A stretch of 29,675 nucleotides of DNA from JBGPBY01 sp041481485 (GTDB lineage: Bacteria > Acidobacteriota > Terriglobia > 20CM-2-55-15). The notes under the pieces were generated by a model, which saw only the letters and a program-made list of their open reading frames with translations, was not told the origin of the DNA and made no database searches. Where the stretch lies: assembly GCA_041481485.1 (NCBI GenBank), contig JBGPBY010000018.1, positions 1 through 29,675 on the forward strand. The letters run 5' to 3'. Positions 1 to 8,455 of this stretch are shown piece by piece (within the stretch, counting starts at the first letter, position 1; the number at the start of each line of letters is the position of its first letter). The position numbers were made by a program, and so were the translations under genes.

Positions 1-693
1 GATTTTGGGATCGGCGCCATGAGCAAGCAACAGCTTCATCACCGTCATATCTCCGGCCCGAGCGGCGAACAAAAACGGCGTCATTCCCGTAAAGTCCACC
101 CATTCCAGCGAACCTGTGGTGGGCAGAATGAATCGGCGAATCGGAGGAGTTTCCTTCGTTCGCGCGTTGGGGTTTGCACCTTTGTCCAGCAGAACCTTGA
201 TGACTTCAAGCACGGGAGCGCGATCGACGCCATTCTTGAAAGTGGAGTTGTCGACATCCATGTTTCGCGCTTCGACCGCGGCCCAGAGCGGCGTGCGACC
301 ATACCAGTCGACGACATTGATATCGGATCCCTTCTCGATCAGAAACTTCGCGGTCTCCACATGGTTATTTGTGATCGACATTAACAATGGGGTAATGCCG
401 TTGGGATCGGTTTGATTCAGGTCGGCGCCGGCGGCTAGCAGAATCTTCGCAGACTCGGTGCGGCCGTCCCGCGCGGCATAGAGCAAGGGAGACAATCCTC
501 CGGGAATCAGATAACGCGAACCTCGCTCAGGCAACCCGCCGCGGACAATACCCACTCCGTGGCCGAAGCCTGGAACTGAATTCGGGAGTACCCATCCGGG
601 AGTTTGGCCCGTTCGGGTTTTCGCGTTAACGTCGGCGCCCTTGTCCACCAGAAACTTCACGATGTCCGGATGATCCTCGCGTACGGCCAGCAT
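1..693 (-). CDS. Ankyrin-repeat protein, C-terminal part after in-frame stop (partial)
   Basis: This frame stays open from position 693 to the left window edge, in the same phase as the signal-peptide-bearing segment at 694-1194. The two are separated only by one TAG codon. It begins with ATG directly after the TAG and encodes further ankyrin repeats (for example the segment ending KGADVNAK, and GITPLLMSITNNHVETAKFL). It also has a conserved non-ankyrin insert with HGVGIVRGGLP at 529-561, and later VDFTGMTPFLF. It aligns collinearly with residues about 167-390 of the intact ankyrin protein at 6896-8455, so it is a paralogue of that protein. The 3' end lies outside the window. If translated separately it would lack a signal peptide. 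It may be dead sequence, a reinitiation product, or half of a normal gene carrying a sequence error. Confidence 0.65.
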   Translation of the reverse strand, partial: MLAVREDHPDIVKFLVDKGADVNAKTRTGQTPGWVLPNSVPGFGHGVGIVRGGLPERGSRYLIPGGLSPLLYAARDGRTESAKILLAAGADLNQTDPNGITPLLMSITNNHVETAKFLIEKGSDINVVDWYGRTPLWAAVEARNMDVDNSTFKNGVDRAPVLEVIKVLLDKGANPNARTKETPPIRRFILPTTGSLEWVDFTGMTPFLFAARAGDMTVMKLLLAHGADPKI

Positions 694-1194
694 CTATGTC
701 GTCTGCTGCGCAGAATCTTTAAATGTTAGCGAGGAATTGTTGTCGACCAATGCTTTCACCGCATCGAGTGATCCACTGCGGACGGCTGCCCATAGCGGCG
801 GCTCTCCAACGGAATCCAATGAGTTCGGATCGGCGCCCGCCCTGATAAGGAGACGCATCATGTCTGCATTTCCATTCGTCGACGCAATGGCAAGCGGGGT
901 CACGCCAAGGCGATTGGCAAGTTTCGGGTCAGCTCCTGCAGCAAGCAGTAATTTGGCGGTATCAATGTCGTCGATGAGCACCACCCAGTGCAGGGCCGAA
1001 GACCCGTCATATCCAAATGCATTTACAACACTGGCGTCAATGCCGGGTTTTAGGAGCGAACGCACCGCGACCATGTCGCGATTTCGCGCGGCGTCTGCAA
1101 TTAATCGGGGCTCACCGGGTTCGGCGCCATATCCGGGAAGTGGAAGGTTCAACGCGGCAAGGATTGCCAAAGAAAACACCAGTTTTCGAATCAT
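694..1194 (-). pseudogene. Secreted ankyrin-repeat protein, N-terminal part, cut by amber codon
   Basis: It encodes a 166-residue N-terminal segment with a clear signal peptide (hydrophobic core LVFSLAILAALNL, cleavage probably after GYGA), followed by about four ankyrin repeats such as GADPKLANRLGVTPLAIAS and GADPNSLDSVGEPPLWAA. The start was set at ATG 1192-1194 because GGAG lies about 6 nt upstream; upstream in-frame codons belong to a LysR remnant. The frame ends at TAG (694-696), at the position where the intact paralogue at 6896-8455 has Leu in LTALMIAAE. One base change from TTG would explain the stop, and the ankyrin frame resumes immediately after it. The gene is probably inactivated, or affected by a sequencing error. 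Ankyrin repeats mediate protein-protein contacts; the partner is unknown. Confidence 0.7.
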
Positions 1195-1218
1195 GCATCT
1201 CTCCAAAATGCCCGCCAT

Positions 1219-1360
1219 TAAACGCACTCCGAGTTCCCCTTCGAGTTGCCGGATTTGCGAACCGAACGGAAGTTGACTGAGATCCAAACGGATTGCGGCA
1301 CGGCCCGAAGTGAAGCTCCTCAGCCACAGCAACCAGGTATCTCAAGTGACGCAATTCCGT
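1219..1360 (-). pseudogene. Decayed LysR gene fragment (5' end only)
   Basis: On the minus strand this stretch aligns with the first 46 or so codons of the intact LysR gene at 1520-2398. It encodes ELRHLRYLVAVAEELHFG and then, after a one-base insertion near 1302, RAAIRL followed by QIRQLEGELGVRL. The position equivalent to the ATG start is ACG. Similarity stops just before the ribosome site of the ankyrin gene. It therefore has a lost start, a frameshift and a truncation, and cannot make a regulator. It lies in opposite orientation to the intact copy. It probably marks a duplication or rearrangement of a LysR-ankyrin module, and it may now supply the ankyrin promoter region. Confidence 0.75.
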
Positions 1361-1519
1361 GATGTCTAGTGATCCAAGATACGCTTCGTGAATGTTATAG
1401 TTCTCCGCGTGCAATCTGCGCCAATACATTCCACTAAGATGCGCCAGATATGAGAGCAATATGAGAACACTGGCAGCACCCAATAACGTTTGTTGTTTTC
1501 CGCCATCTGAAGGGAAAAA
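1361..1519. other. Intergenic region upstream of LysR
   Basis: No gene was seen here. The 159 bp separates the ACG-start LysR remnant (minus) from the intact LysR start (plus). It must carry the promoter of the LysR gene and probably that of the ankyrin gene. I could not define convincing -35/-10 pairs. No resemblance was seen between the immediate upstream sequences of the two LysR copies, so the duplication does not visibly extend into the leader. Confidence 0.5.
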
Positions 1520-2398
1520 ATGGAACTGCGGCATTTGAAGTATCTGGTCGCCCTCGCGGAAGAACTGCACTTCGGGCGGGCCGCGATTCGCTTGCACATC
1601 AGTCAACCTCCGCTCAGTCAGCAAATCCGGCAACTCGAAGAGGAACTGGGAACCCGTCTATTTGATCGGACGAAGCGTGAAGTGCGGCTCACGGAAGCCG
1701 GACGCCGGCTCGTCGAAGAGGCTCATAGCATACTCGCCAGAGTTGATCATTTATCAGCTGTCGCGGCGCTCGCCGGGAGAGGCGAAATCGGCCACATTGC
1801 GGTCGGGGTACCGGGAGGCGTGAATCCGATCCTCATTAAAGCTCTTGAAGTATTCGGTAAGCAATATCCCGGCGTTCGCATCGAATTACATTACATGAGC
1901 ACCGGAGTACAGATCGAGGAATTGAGGGAAGGACGGCTCAGCGTGGGATTTGTCAATCTGCCAATTCAAGCCTCATTTCTCGTGACTGAAACGATTCTGC
2001 GCGAACCACTATGGCTCGCGGTTCCGAAAAGGCACCGGCTTGCAAAACAGAAAACAGTCGCAGTGACATCTCTGAAAGAAGAGCAGATGATTCTGTTTCC
2101 CCGGCGCGTCACTCCAGGCGTCCATGACACCATCACGGGTACATGCCGTAACGCAGGTTTCACACTTCATGTGGCTCACGAAGTCGACAGCATCCTGGGC
2201 GCGCTTACCCTTGTCAGCGCAGGTCTCGGCATAGCATTTTGTACTCCAGACATCGGTCGGCTCTGGCCAAATGTGGTCTTCCGCCCAATCCGTCCAACCA
2301 TTGAATTTCAACAGGCAATCGCATATCGCCAGGACTCCATGACGCCGGCGCTCGAGACTCTCCTTCGCGTTGTCCGAAAGTTTGCGCCAAAACGTTAA
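1520..2398 (+). CDS. LysR-family transcriptional regulator
   Basis: A 292-residue protein of normal LysR length. Residues 1-60 form the winged helix-turn-helix with the usual landmarks: LRHLKYLVALAEELHFGRAA, then SQPPLSQQIRQLEEELG and LFDRTKREVRLTEAG. A linker helix and a type-2 periplasmic-binding-like effector domain follow (about residues 90-292). The N-terminal wording resembles the BenM/CatM/CbnR branch, whose members often respond to aromatic-pathway intermediates; the ligand here is unknown. ATG 1520 is preceded by AAGGGA about 6 nt upstream. The stop TAA (2396-2398) overlaps the TAA of the convergent VOC gene by two bases. A broken copy of its 5' end lies at 1219-1360. The ankyrin genes and the operon at 2395-8455 are candidate targets by proximity only. 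Confidence 0.95.
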   Translation: MELRHLKYLVALAEELHFGRAAIRLHISQPPLSQQIRQLEEELGTRLFDRTKREVRLTEAGRRLVEEAHSILARVDHLSAVAALAGRGEIGHIAVGVPGGVNPILIKALEVFGKQYPGVRIELHYMSTGVQIEELREGRLSVGFVNLPIQASFLVTETILREPLWLAVPKRHRLAKQKTVAVTSLKEEQMILFPRRVTPGVHDTITGTCRNAGFTLHVAHEVDSILGALTLVSAGLGIAFCTPDIGRLWPNVVFRPIRPTIEFQQAIAYRQDSMTPALETLLRVVRKFAPKR

Positions 2399-3255
2399 GA
2401 TTTCAGTTCGACGGTGATTCCGTAATTGTCGGAGAATCGGATCACTTCCGGTTCATCCGCGGACGGCAGAGTTTTCAGTCCGATCTTCTGAAGGCCCGCT
2501 GTTACTGCAGCGCGATCGAAGGGGGCAACCTTGATACAGAAATGGTCGATACGGGGCGGCTGGCCCGCCGGCGTTTTTTGCAAGCCGATGCGCGTGTTCC
2601 CTTCCAGCAGCAGCCACAACCGGTCGGGACTCGATTGCCTCTCCGTCTTGATATCCTTACCGTAGACGAGGTGATAGTACGGCATCGACTTCTCGATGTC
2701 GGAAACGTGCAGCAGAACGTGATCCAGATTCTTCGGCTGAACCAAACCGTTTGTTTCCACTGGCAGCGTTGAAGGATTGGCGGCCGCAACCAATCCAGCC
2801 GGGGGCTGAAACAGCTGCAGTTCGAGACCATCTGGATCCGGAAGCATGCCGAAGCCGCCGGTGCCGGCAGAATATCCGGCGGCCTGCAATTCCCTGGCGA
2901 CGCCGTTGCGATCGTAGCGTTCCGCAAGCGCGCAGTAATGACCGATTGCGGTTGGACGATTCCCTCCTGCGCCAATCGCGATATATCCCACCTGACGATT
3001 TGCCGGCAGATCACCCAGAAGAATGAAATATCGAATCGCGCCTTGATAGGGCTGCTCGTGCAATTTGGTTTTAAAAATACGCGCATAGGTCTGCGCGGAC
3101 ACCGCGGTATCCGGCACCACGATATCCAGATGTTCGAGTCCGAGATTCTTCAGCGGAAGCGCTGGAGGAGTGGCCGTCTGGCTCCACGCCTTGGAACTCC
3201 ACAATGAGGCCAGTGCGGTGGAACCGAAAAGATTGATGAACCCGCGCCGTCTCAC
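2395..3255 (-). CDS. Secreted tandem VOC (glyoxalase/dioxygenase-fold) protein
   Basis: 286 residues. An N-terminal export signal (RRRGFINLFGSTALASLWSS) resembles a twin-arginine or Sec signal. Two vicinal-oxygen-chelate domains follow at about residues 38-152 and 175-286. Each keeps a complete set of candidate metal ligands: H42/H106/E145 in the first and H179/H238/E283 in the second. The family includes glyoxalase I, extradiol dioxygenases and resistance proteins, so the reaction cannot be named. The start is GTG at 3253-3255, overlapping the TGA of the upstream DUF1552 gene (GTGA) with GGAGAG just before it; this implies translational coupling. It is the last gene of the ankyrin-PSCyt-DUF1552 operon. 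An exported double-VOC protein with both metal sites intact suggests an extracytoplasmic metal-dependent step on a small molecule (inference). Confidence 0.85.
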   Translation of the reverse strand: MRRRGFINLFGSTALASLWSSKAWSQTATPPALPLKNLGLEHLDIVVPDTAVSAQTYARIFKTKLHEQPYQGAIRYFILLGDLPANRQVGYIAIGAGGNRPTAIGHYCALAERYDRNGVARELQAAGYSAGTGGFGMLPDPDGLELQLFQPPAGLVAAANPSTLPVETNGLVQPKNLDHVLLHVSDIEKSMPYYHLVYGKDIKTERQSSPDRLWLLLEGNTRIGLQKTPAGQPPRIDHFCIKVAPFDRAAVTAGLQKIGLKTLPSADEPEVIRFSDNYGITVELKS

Positions 3256-4559
3256 AACTCTCCAACCACGCCGGTGCTGTCGCCGAAATGTTCGGCGTTC
3301 ACTCCAACCTTGTGCAACATCGTTAACAAAAGATTGGCATGCGTGACCGTCTGCGGCAGACGGATGTGCCTTCCGCCTTTGACTGCGCCGGAAGCGCCGC
3401 CGGCGACAATCATGGGCAATGGCGAGTGATTGTGCTGATTGCTGTCACTCATGCCGCTTCCAAACAGCACGAGTGAATGATCCAGCAGGTTGCCGTTGCC
3501 ATCTGCCGTGGCCTTCAGCTTTTCCAGGAAGTACGCAAACATGCTGTGGTGATAGGCATTCAGCTCCGCAAATTTGTCCATATTGGCACGAACATTCGAA
3601 TGGTGCGACAGGTTATGGAAACCGTCGCGAATATTGGTCGCCGGAAAGGTTGCGTTACTGAGTTCGTGCGCCAGCATCAACGTGGAGATTCGCGTGATAT
3701 CCGCGCGAAACGCCAGAATCTGCAAATCGAATAACAGTTTGATGTGTTCCTCAAAGGTTGCTGGCACACCGGTGGGCGTATCGGGCACGTCCAGTTTCGC
3801 GGCCTGAAGTTGGGACTCCGACTTCTGGATACGGCGTTCGATTTCGCGTACATCATCTAAATATGCGGCCAGACGCCCGCGGTCACCGGCGGGCAGGTCT
3901 GTTTTCAATGCAGAAACTTGCTCCACCACCGAATCCAGCAGGCTACGCGATTGCTGGCGGCGCGCTGTACGTTGAGCCTCGTTGGAGCCATCGCCAAACA
4001 GCTTTTCGAAAATGACTTGCGGATTGTGCTCCATGGGCAAAGGAGATGTCGGCGTGCGCCACGAGATCGTGTTGCGGAACGGGCTGGTTAAACCGCCGGG
4101 CTCCACAGTGAGTTCGATCGATGGAAGCGGCGTATCTTGCCCAATGGCTTTGGCCGCGACCTGATCCACCGTTTCACCCAACACTGGCTTTGCCGATTCG
4201 TCCGGTTTCGCGCACGAAAGAAAGATTGCAGACGAACGGCTGTGATTGGCCGCAGCCGAAGCATCGGAACCATATGCCAGCGGCGCAAAGGTATTGCTGA
4301 TCACATTGACGTAGTCGCGATACGGCTCCAGCGGCTTGAGCACTTGCGTAAACTCAAATCCCGTGCCCGTTGTGGCCGGCAGCCACTTATCCATCGTCAC
4401 GCCATGGGGGTAAAACACAAACGCAAGACGCGTCTTGGAGACAGCTCCGGTCGGAGTTTGAGCCGGCAGCATCGATTCCAGCAACGGAAGCGCCAGTGTG
4501 ACTCCGGATCCGCGAAGGAATGTCCGCCGCGAAAGATGTTTTTTGCTGATGAAATTCAT
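3252..4559 (-). CDS. DUF1552 family secreted protein
   Basis: 435 residues with a twin-arginine-like signal (SRRTFLRGSG followed by a hydrophobic run), ending around SMLPAQ. The body matches DUF1552 proteins of Acidobacteriota, Planctomycetes and Myxococcota: LAFVFYPHGV near residue 45, NHSRSSAIFLS near 105, and HNLSHHSN, then LFGSGMSDSNQHNHSPLP and GGRHIRLP in the C-terminal half. The His-rich stretches and the GSGMSDSN segment resemble the metal site of DUF1501/alkaline-phosphatase-like proteins, but the reaction is not established. ATG 4557-4559 has GGAGG 7 nt upstream. The gene lies 16 nt after the PSCyt gene and is coupled to the VOC gene downstream. DUF1552 genes commonly follow DUF1592-type cytochromes, and the two are probably partners. 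Confidence 0.93.
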   Translation of the reverse strand: MNFISKKHLSRRTFLRGSGVTLALPLLESMLPAQTPTGAVSKTRLAFVFYPHGVTMDKWLPATTGTGFEFTQVLKPLEPYRDYVNVISNTFAPLAYGSDASAAANHSRSSAIFLSCAKPDESAKPVLGETVDQVAAKAIGQDTPLPSIELTVEPGGLTSPFRNTISWRTPTSPLPMEHNPQVIFEKLFGDGSNEAQRTARRQQSRSLLDSVVEQVSALKTDLPAGDRGRLAAYLDDVREIERRIQKSESQLQAAKLDVPDTPTGVPATFEEHIKLLFDLQILAFRADITRISTLMLAHELSNATFPATNIRDGFHNLSHHSNVRANMDKFAELNAYHHSMFAYFLEKLKATADGNGNLLDHSLVLFGSGMSDSNQHNHSPLPMIVAGGASGAVKGGRHIRLPQTVTHANLLLTMLHKVGVNAEHFGDSTGVVGEL

Positions 4560-4575
4560 TTGCTCGCCTCCATGG

Positions 4576-6885
4576 TTACTTTGGAATCGCAGTGTCGGAC
4601 GCCCGGTCCTTCATGCGCATCTGGAACGGGTCACTCTTGACCACGCCCAGAATCAAATCCGAAAAACGATAGTTCTTATCCCGCGCAGCACGTGCGATGG
4701 CGCGCACTGCGGGCATGTCATTCGCGGTTGCCGCCCGGCCAGTCGCGTAGGTGAGCAGCTTCTCGATTGCCACATTCACAAACGCATCCGAGCGCGACAG
4801 CAACGCGCGCCGCAAGCTGGCGGGACCGTCCAGTTTTGTTCCATCCACCAATTCGCCGCTCGCATCGATCGGAGATTTCTCATCGAGCGAGCGCCATTTT
4901 CCAACCAGATCGAAATTCTCCAGTGAAAAGCCAATCGGATCCATGATGTTGTGGCACGAAGCGCATACGGTTTGAGTGCGATGCGCCTCCATTCTTGCGC
5001 GGAGCGTTTTGGCGACAGCGGCGCCCGCTTTCTGGTCCAGATTCACTTCCACTCCCGGTGGCGGATTTGGTGCGCGCGATCCCAACAGGTTTTCCAGCAC
5101 CCATTGTCCGCGCTGCACGGGTGAGGTCCGATTCGCGGCAGACGTCACCAGAAGCACGCTTCCCTTTCCGAGCACGCCGCGGCGCGGATCGTCTGCGGCC
5201 AACGGCACACGGCGGAAGAAACTGCCTTTGATATTGGGAATGCCGTAGTGCCTGGCAAGGCGTTCATCGACGTACGTGAAGTCGGCATCCAGCACGGTGA
5301 GGATGCTGCGGTCTTCATGCAGAATGCTTTCGAAGAACAGTTCCATTTCGCGCCCGAAGGCCTGTTTCAGATTGACATCAAAGTCCGGGGCTTCCGGCGC
5401 TGCATTCTCCAGCTCGCGCAGGTGCATCCATTCCGATGCAAAGTTATCGATGAGGGATATCGCTTTCGGATCTGCCAGCATGCGGCGCGTCTGTTGTTCG
5501 AGCACCGCGGGATCGGAAAGTTTTCCGGCTATGGCGAGATTGAGAAGCGTATCGTCCGGAATGCTGCTCCACAGAAAAAATGACAGACGCGTGGCCAATT
5601 CCACATTGCTCAGGCGGAACACTCCGCCTTCCTTGACCGACGTCGGCGCATCTTCCATCCGGAATATGAATTGAGGATCAACCAACACGCGCGCCAGCGC
5701 GTTTTGAATCCCCTCGTCAAACGTGCCTTTGCTGCGTCCTTCCGTGTAGAAACGCATCAACACTTGCACTGACGGATCGGAATCGCCAACCTGACGGCGG
5801 TATGCTCGCGTCGCCAGAGTTCTGAGTATCTGCCGAGCACAGGAAGACTCCGCGGCCGCATTGGCCGGCGTGCACACAAAGATCCTATTGCGGCTGGGGG
5901 AATTTCCGGCCCCCGTAGCATTGTAAGGACCGTTGATGGTGATGCTCATGCCGCGTCCTCGCGGTGCAGGAGCGCTGAACACACCGTCCATGCCGTTGGT
6001 ATCGAAGCCGGGCACATTGGCGACGCCAATCGTATGAGGACCGGCAGTGATCGGAATTCTTCCGCGTCCACCGGTAGGAACAGCGACACCGTCCAGCGTC
6101 ATGTCGACGCGGCCTGTACCGCCTTGAATCTGGTATTCCCCATCCAGCGGAAAGTTGTGCTGCACAACTAATCCGCCGTTGGTGCCCAGGGGCATTCCTT
6201 CGAAATGTGTGTTGAGCTTCAGGCCGGGTGCCGTGTCATAAGTGACCGGCACGGGCGGCGCCGTGAGATCGCCGACAGCGAGCCTGCTGGTTTTCATGGC
6301 TGCGGAAACGTAGGACTGTATCAACGTGGGCGAAGTTCCCAGGACATCGGCAATGTTGTCGAAACCGGAGACCGTACTGTCGCTGGGCAGCAGTTTGCTG
6401 ACATCCACATTCAGATCGAGCAGATCGCGTATGGCATTGGCATACTCGGTGCGGTTCATGCGCTGCAGCGCGGGTGCGCCTGGATTTGGATGAAGCGCGG
6501 TGGCACGATCAAGACCGTTCTCAAGAAAAGATGCCGCTGCATCGAGGGTCGCCCTATCGGGACGCTTCGCATTCTTCGGAGGCATCATTCCCGTGCGCAA
6601 CTTGCGCACGACCGACTCCCACACCGCAGTGTTGTTTTCGAGGTGATTCACGTCCTTGCTGTCGAGTTCGAGCGATCCGGTCTTCAGGCGTTCGTTATGA
6701 CAGGTCACGCAGTAGTCTGAGAGCAAAGTTTGGACCTGCGCCGCTGAAAGCGCAGAACTACGAACTGCCGGAGGCTGTTGCGCCCCGGCTGCAGCCAATC
6801 GCGCATCTCGCGAGGTTGGAACAACAAGGATCGCACACAGTCCGATAACGGAAATCGCGCCGAGTATCTTGTTATGGTTCAGCAT
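4576..6885 (-). CDS. Planctomycete-type cytochrome protein (DUF1587-1595-1592-1588-1585)
   Basis: 769 residues. An N-terminal hydrophobic signal or anchor (residues 7-24) is followed by a haem c motif CVTCH (C59, C62, H63). The standard domain series follows: DUF1587 around LQRMNRTEYANAIRDLLDL (about 140-160), a beta-rich carbohydrate-binding-like insert (about 210-330), DUF1595 (about 345-410), DUF1592 with RLSFFLWSSIPDD, DUF1588 with RGVLGKGSVL and a second CASCH motif (641-645), and DUF1585 at the C-terminus (KLLTYATGR). It is probably a periplasmic or outer-face haem protein. The enzymatic role of the family is undefined. ATG 6883-6885 lies 10 nt after the ankyrin stop, and no strong ribosome site is seen, so translation is probably coupled. 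Length is typical. Confidence 0.93.
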   Translation of the reverse strand: MLNHNKILGAISVIGLCAILVVPTSRDARLAAAGAQQPPAVRSSALSAAQVQTLLSDYCVTCHNERLKTGSLELDSKDVNHLENNTAVWESVVRKLRTGMMPPKNAKRPDRATLDAAASFLENGLDRATALHPNPGAPALQRMNRTEYANAIRDLLDLNVDVSKLLPSDSTVSGFDNIADVLGTSPTLIQSYVSAAMKTSRLAVGDLTAPPVPVTYDTAPGLKLNTHFEGMPLGTNGGLVVQHNFPLDGEYQIQGGTGRVDMTLDGVAVPTGGRGRIPITAGPHTIGVANVPGFDTNGMDGVFSAPAPRGRGMSITINGPYNATGAGNSPSRNRIFVCTPANAAAESSCARQILRTLATRAYRRQVGDSDPSVQVLMRFYTEGRSKGTFDEGIQNALARVLVDPQFIFRMEDAPTSVKEGGVFRLSNVELATRLSFFLWSSIPDDTLLNLAIAGKLSDPAVLEQQTRRMLADPKAISLIDNFASEWMHLRELENAAPEAPDFDVNLKQAFGREMELFFESILHEDRSILTVLDADFTYVDERLARHYGIPNIKGSFFRRVPLAADDPRRGVLGKGSVLLVTSAANRTSPVQRGQWVLENLLGSRAPNPPPGVEVNLDQKAGAAVAKTLRARMEAHRTQTVCASCHNIMDPIGFSLENFDLVGKWRSLDEKSPIDASGELVDGTKLDGPASLRRALLSRSDAFVNVAIEKLLTYATGRAATANDMPAVRAIARAARDKNYRFSDLILGVVKSDPFQMRMKDRASDTAIPK

Positions 6886-6895
6886 TTCGTCTGAC

Positions 6896-8455
6896 TTATT
6901 TCTTCGTCAACTTCTCGATTAACGCCATGGACGTCGGCTTGGGCACGGGTGCATGCGTGGCAAGGAATACGCCTTCCGACCAGTTGTAGGCAGAACGTCC
7001 TTCTTTGTCCTTCATATCCAGGCGTCCACCTTTCGAAACCAGAAACTCGATAATCGAATCCGTTCCGCGATTCGCTGCGCCCATCAACGCAGTCAGTCCC
7101 ATCGAATTGGTGGCGTTGACGTCCATTCCGAGGTCATAGCAAAGCTTGACAGCTTCGAGCAGCGCTTCCGCACCTTCGTCGTAAGTTTGATCGACAACCC
7201 AATTCACGCCGGCCGCCGCCATCAGCGCGTTCGTGCCGCTCAATGTAGCGATCTTCGGATCGGCGCCGTGCTTCAGCAGCAGCTTCATTGTTTCGACGTC
7301 ACCCGACAGCGATGCCAAAAGAAATGGTGTCTCGCCCGTAAAGTCGACCCATGCGAGTGAACCGCCCAACAGATACATCCAGCTGCGCAACGGCGGAACT
7401 TCCTTAACTCGAATCTTCGGATCGACGCCTTTATCGAGAAGCTCACCGATGAAATCGAGAATGATCTTTCGATCTTCCGCGTTCACGATGTGCTCGAACG
7501 TCTGATAGTCGAGATCGACGTTGCGCATCTCGATTGCAGCGAACAACGGAGTCCGGCCGTACCAATCCTTCGCCTGGAAATTGGCGCCGCGTTCGATGAG
7601 AAAGCGCGCCATGGGAATACGATTGTTGCTGATGGCCATGAATAATGGCGTGATGTCGTTCTTATCAACGGCATTGACGTCCGATCCCGCATCGATTAAC
7701 AAGCGGGCGGCTTCCACATGACCTTCACGCGCGGCAAACATCAAAGGATTCATCGCTCCAGGAAGCGGCGGGCGATAGCCCTGGTCCGGCAAGCCGCCGC
7801 GTACAATTCCCACACCATGGGAGCCGCAGCCGGTTTGGCCAGCGCAGGGCATCTTGCGCGGGGGCTGAGCGCCGGTCCGTGAACGGAGATTGATGTCGGC
7901 CTTGTATTCCAACAAAATGCGAACCTCGTCCGCAAAACCCGCTTCGGCGGCGATCATCAAGGCCGTCAGCTGCAGTTGCGGTTCGGTCGTATTGGGTTTG
8001 GCGCCATGTTCCAGAAGCGCCTTCACGGCATCGGCACTACCCGAGCGCGCGGCAACCATAAGAACGGTTTCTCCAGTCTTCTCCACCTGGTTGGCGTTGG
8101 ATCCATGGTCGAGAAGATTGCGGATGATGGCAGCGTTACCATTTACAGTGGCCAGATAGAGCGCCGTGACTCCCAGCCGGTTTGGCGCGTTCGCATCGGC
8201 GCCCGCCTTGAGCAAAAGGTCCGCAATCTCCGTCTCATCCGCGCGAACGGCCCAATGCAGCGGCCGCGTTCCATCGCTGTCGGCGGCATCCACCGCATCG
8301 CCTTTCACGCCGCTGTTAATCAGCGAGCGTACCATCTCCCAGTTCCCCTGACGCGCAGCATCCGGCAATGGCAGCGGTTTGCCGGCGCCGGCCAACGCCA
8401 TGGAAGGCAACGCCAGCATTAACAAACAGAGCAGTATGAGGCGGCTGGTGTTCAC
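6896..8455 (-). CDS. Secreted ankyrin-repeat protein
   Basis: 519 residues with a signal peptide (LILLCLLMLALPSMALA, cleavage probably after ALA at residue 22). Ankyrin repeats run from about 32 to 195 and 235 to 505; examples are GADANAPNRLGVTALYLAT and GSDVNAVDKNDITPLFMA. Between the two blocks (about 196-233) is a non-ankyrin insert with C204, C210 and HGVGIVRGGLP (213-223). The insert is conserved in the broken paralogue at 1-1194. GTG 8453-8455 is chosen as the start because GGAGGAA lies 7 nt upstream. It is the first gene of the operon with PSCyt, DUF1552 and VOC. A weak promoter candidate is TTGACG (minus strand of 8509-8514). The protein probably scaffolds an exported complex with its operon partners (inference). 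Confidence 0.93.
   Translation of the reverse strand: MNTSRLILLCLLMLALPSMALAGAGKPLPLPDAARQGNWEMVRSLINSGVKGDAVDAADSDGTRPLHWAVRADETEIADLLLKAGADANAPNRLGVTALYLATVNGNAAIIRNLLDHGSNANQVEKTGETVLMVAARSGSADAVKALLEHGAKPNTTEPQLQLTALMIAAEAGFADEVRILLEYKADINLRSRTGAQPPRKMPCAGQTGCGSHGVGIVRGGLPDQGYRPPLPGAMNPLMFAAREGHVEAARLLIDAGSDVNAVDKNDITPLFMAISNNRIPMARFLIERGANFQAKDWYGRTPLFAAIEMRNVDLDYQTFEHIVNAEDRKIILDFIGELLDKGVDPKIRVKEVPPLRSWMYLLGGSLAWVDFTGETPFLLASLSGDVETMKLLLKHGADPKIATLSGTNALMAAAGVNWVVDQTYDEGAEALLEAVKLCYDLGMDVNATNSMGLTALMGAANRGTDSIIEFLVSKGGRLDMKDKEGRSAYNWSEGVFLATHAPVPKPTSMALIEKLTKK

Noticed and set aside
694..696. TAG read as a recoded amino acid such as pyrrolysine
   Set aside because: No recoding machinery is visible, the paralogue has Leu at this site, and a point mutation or sequence error is simpler.
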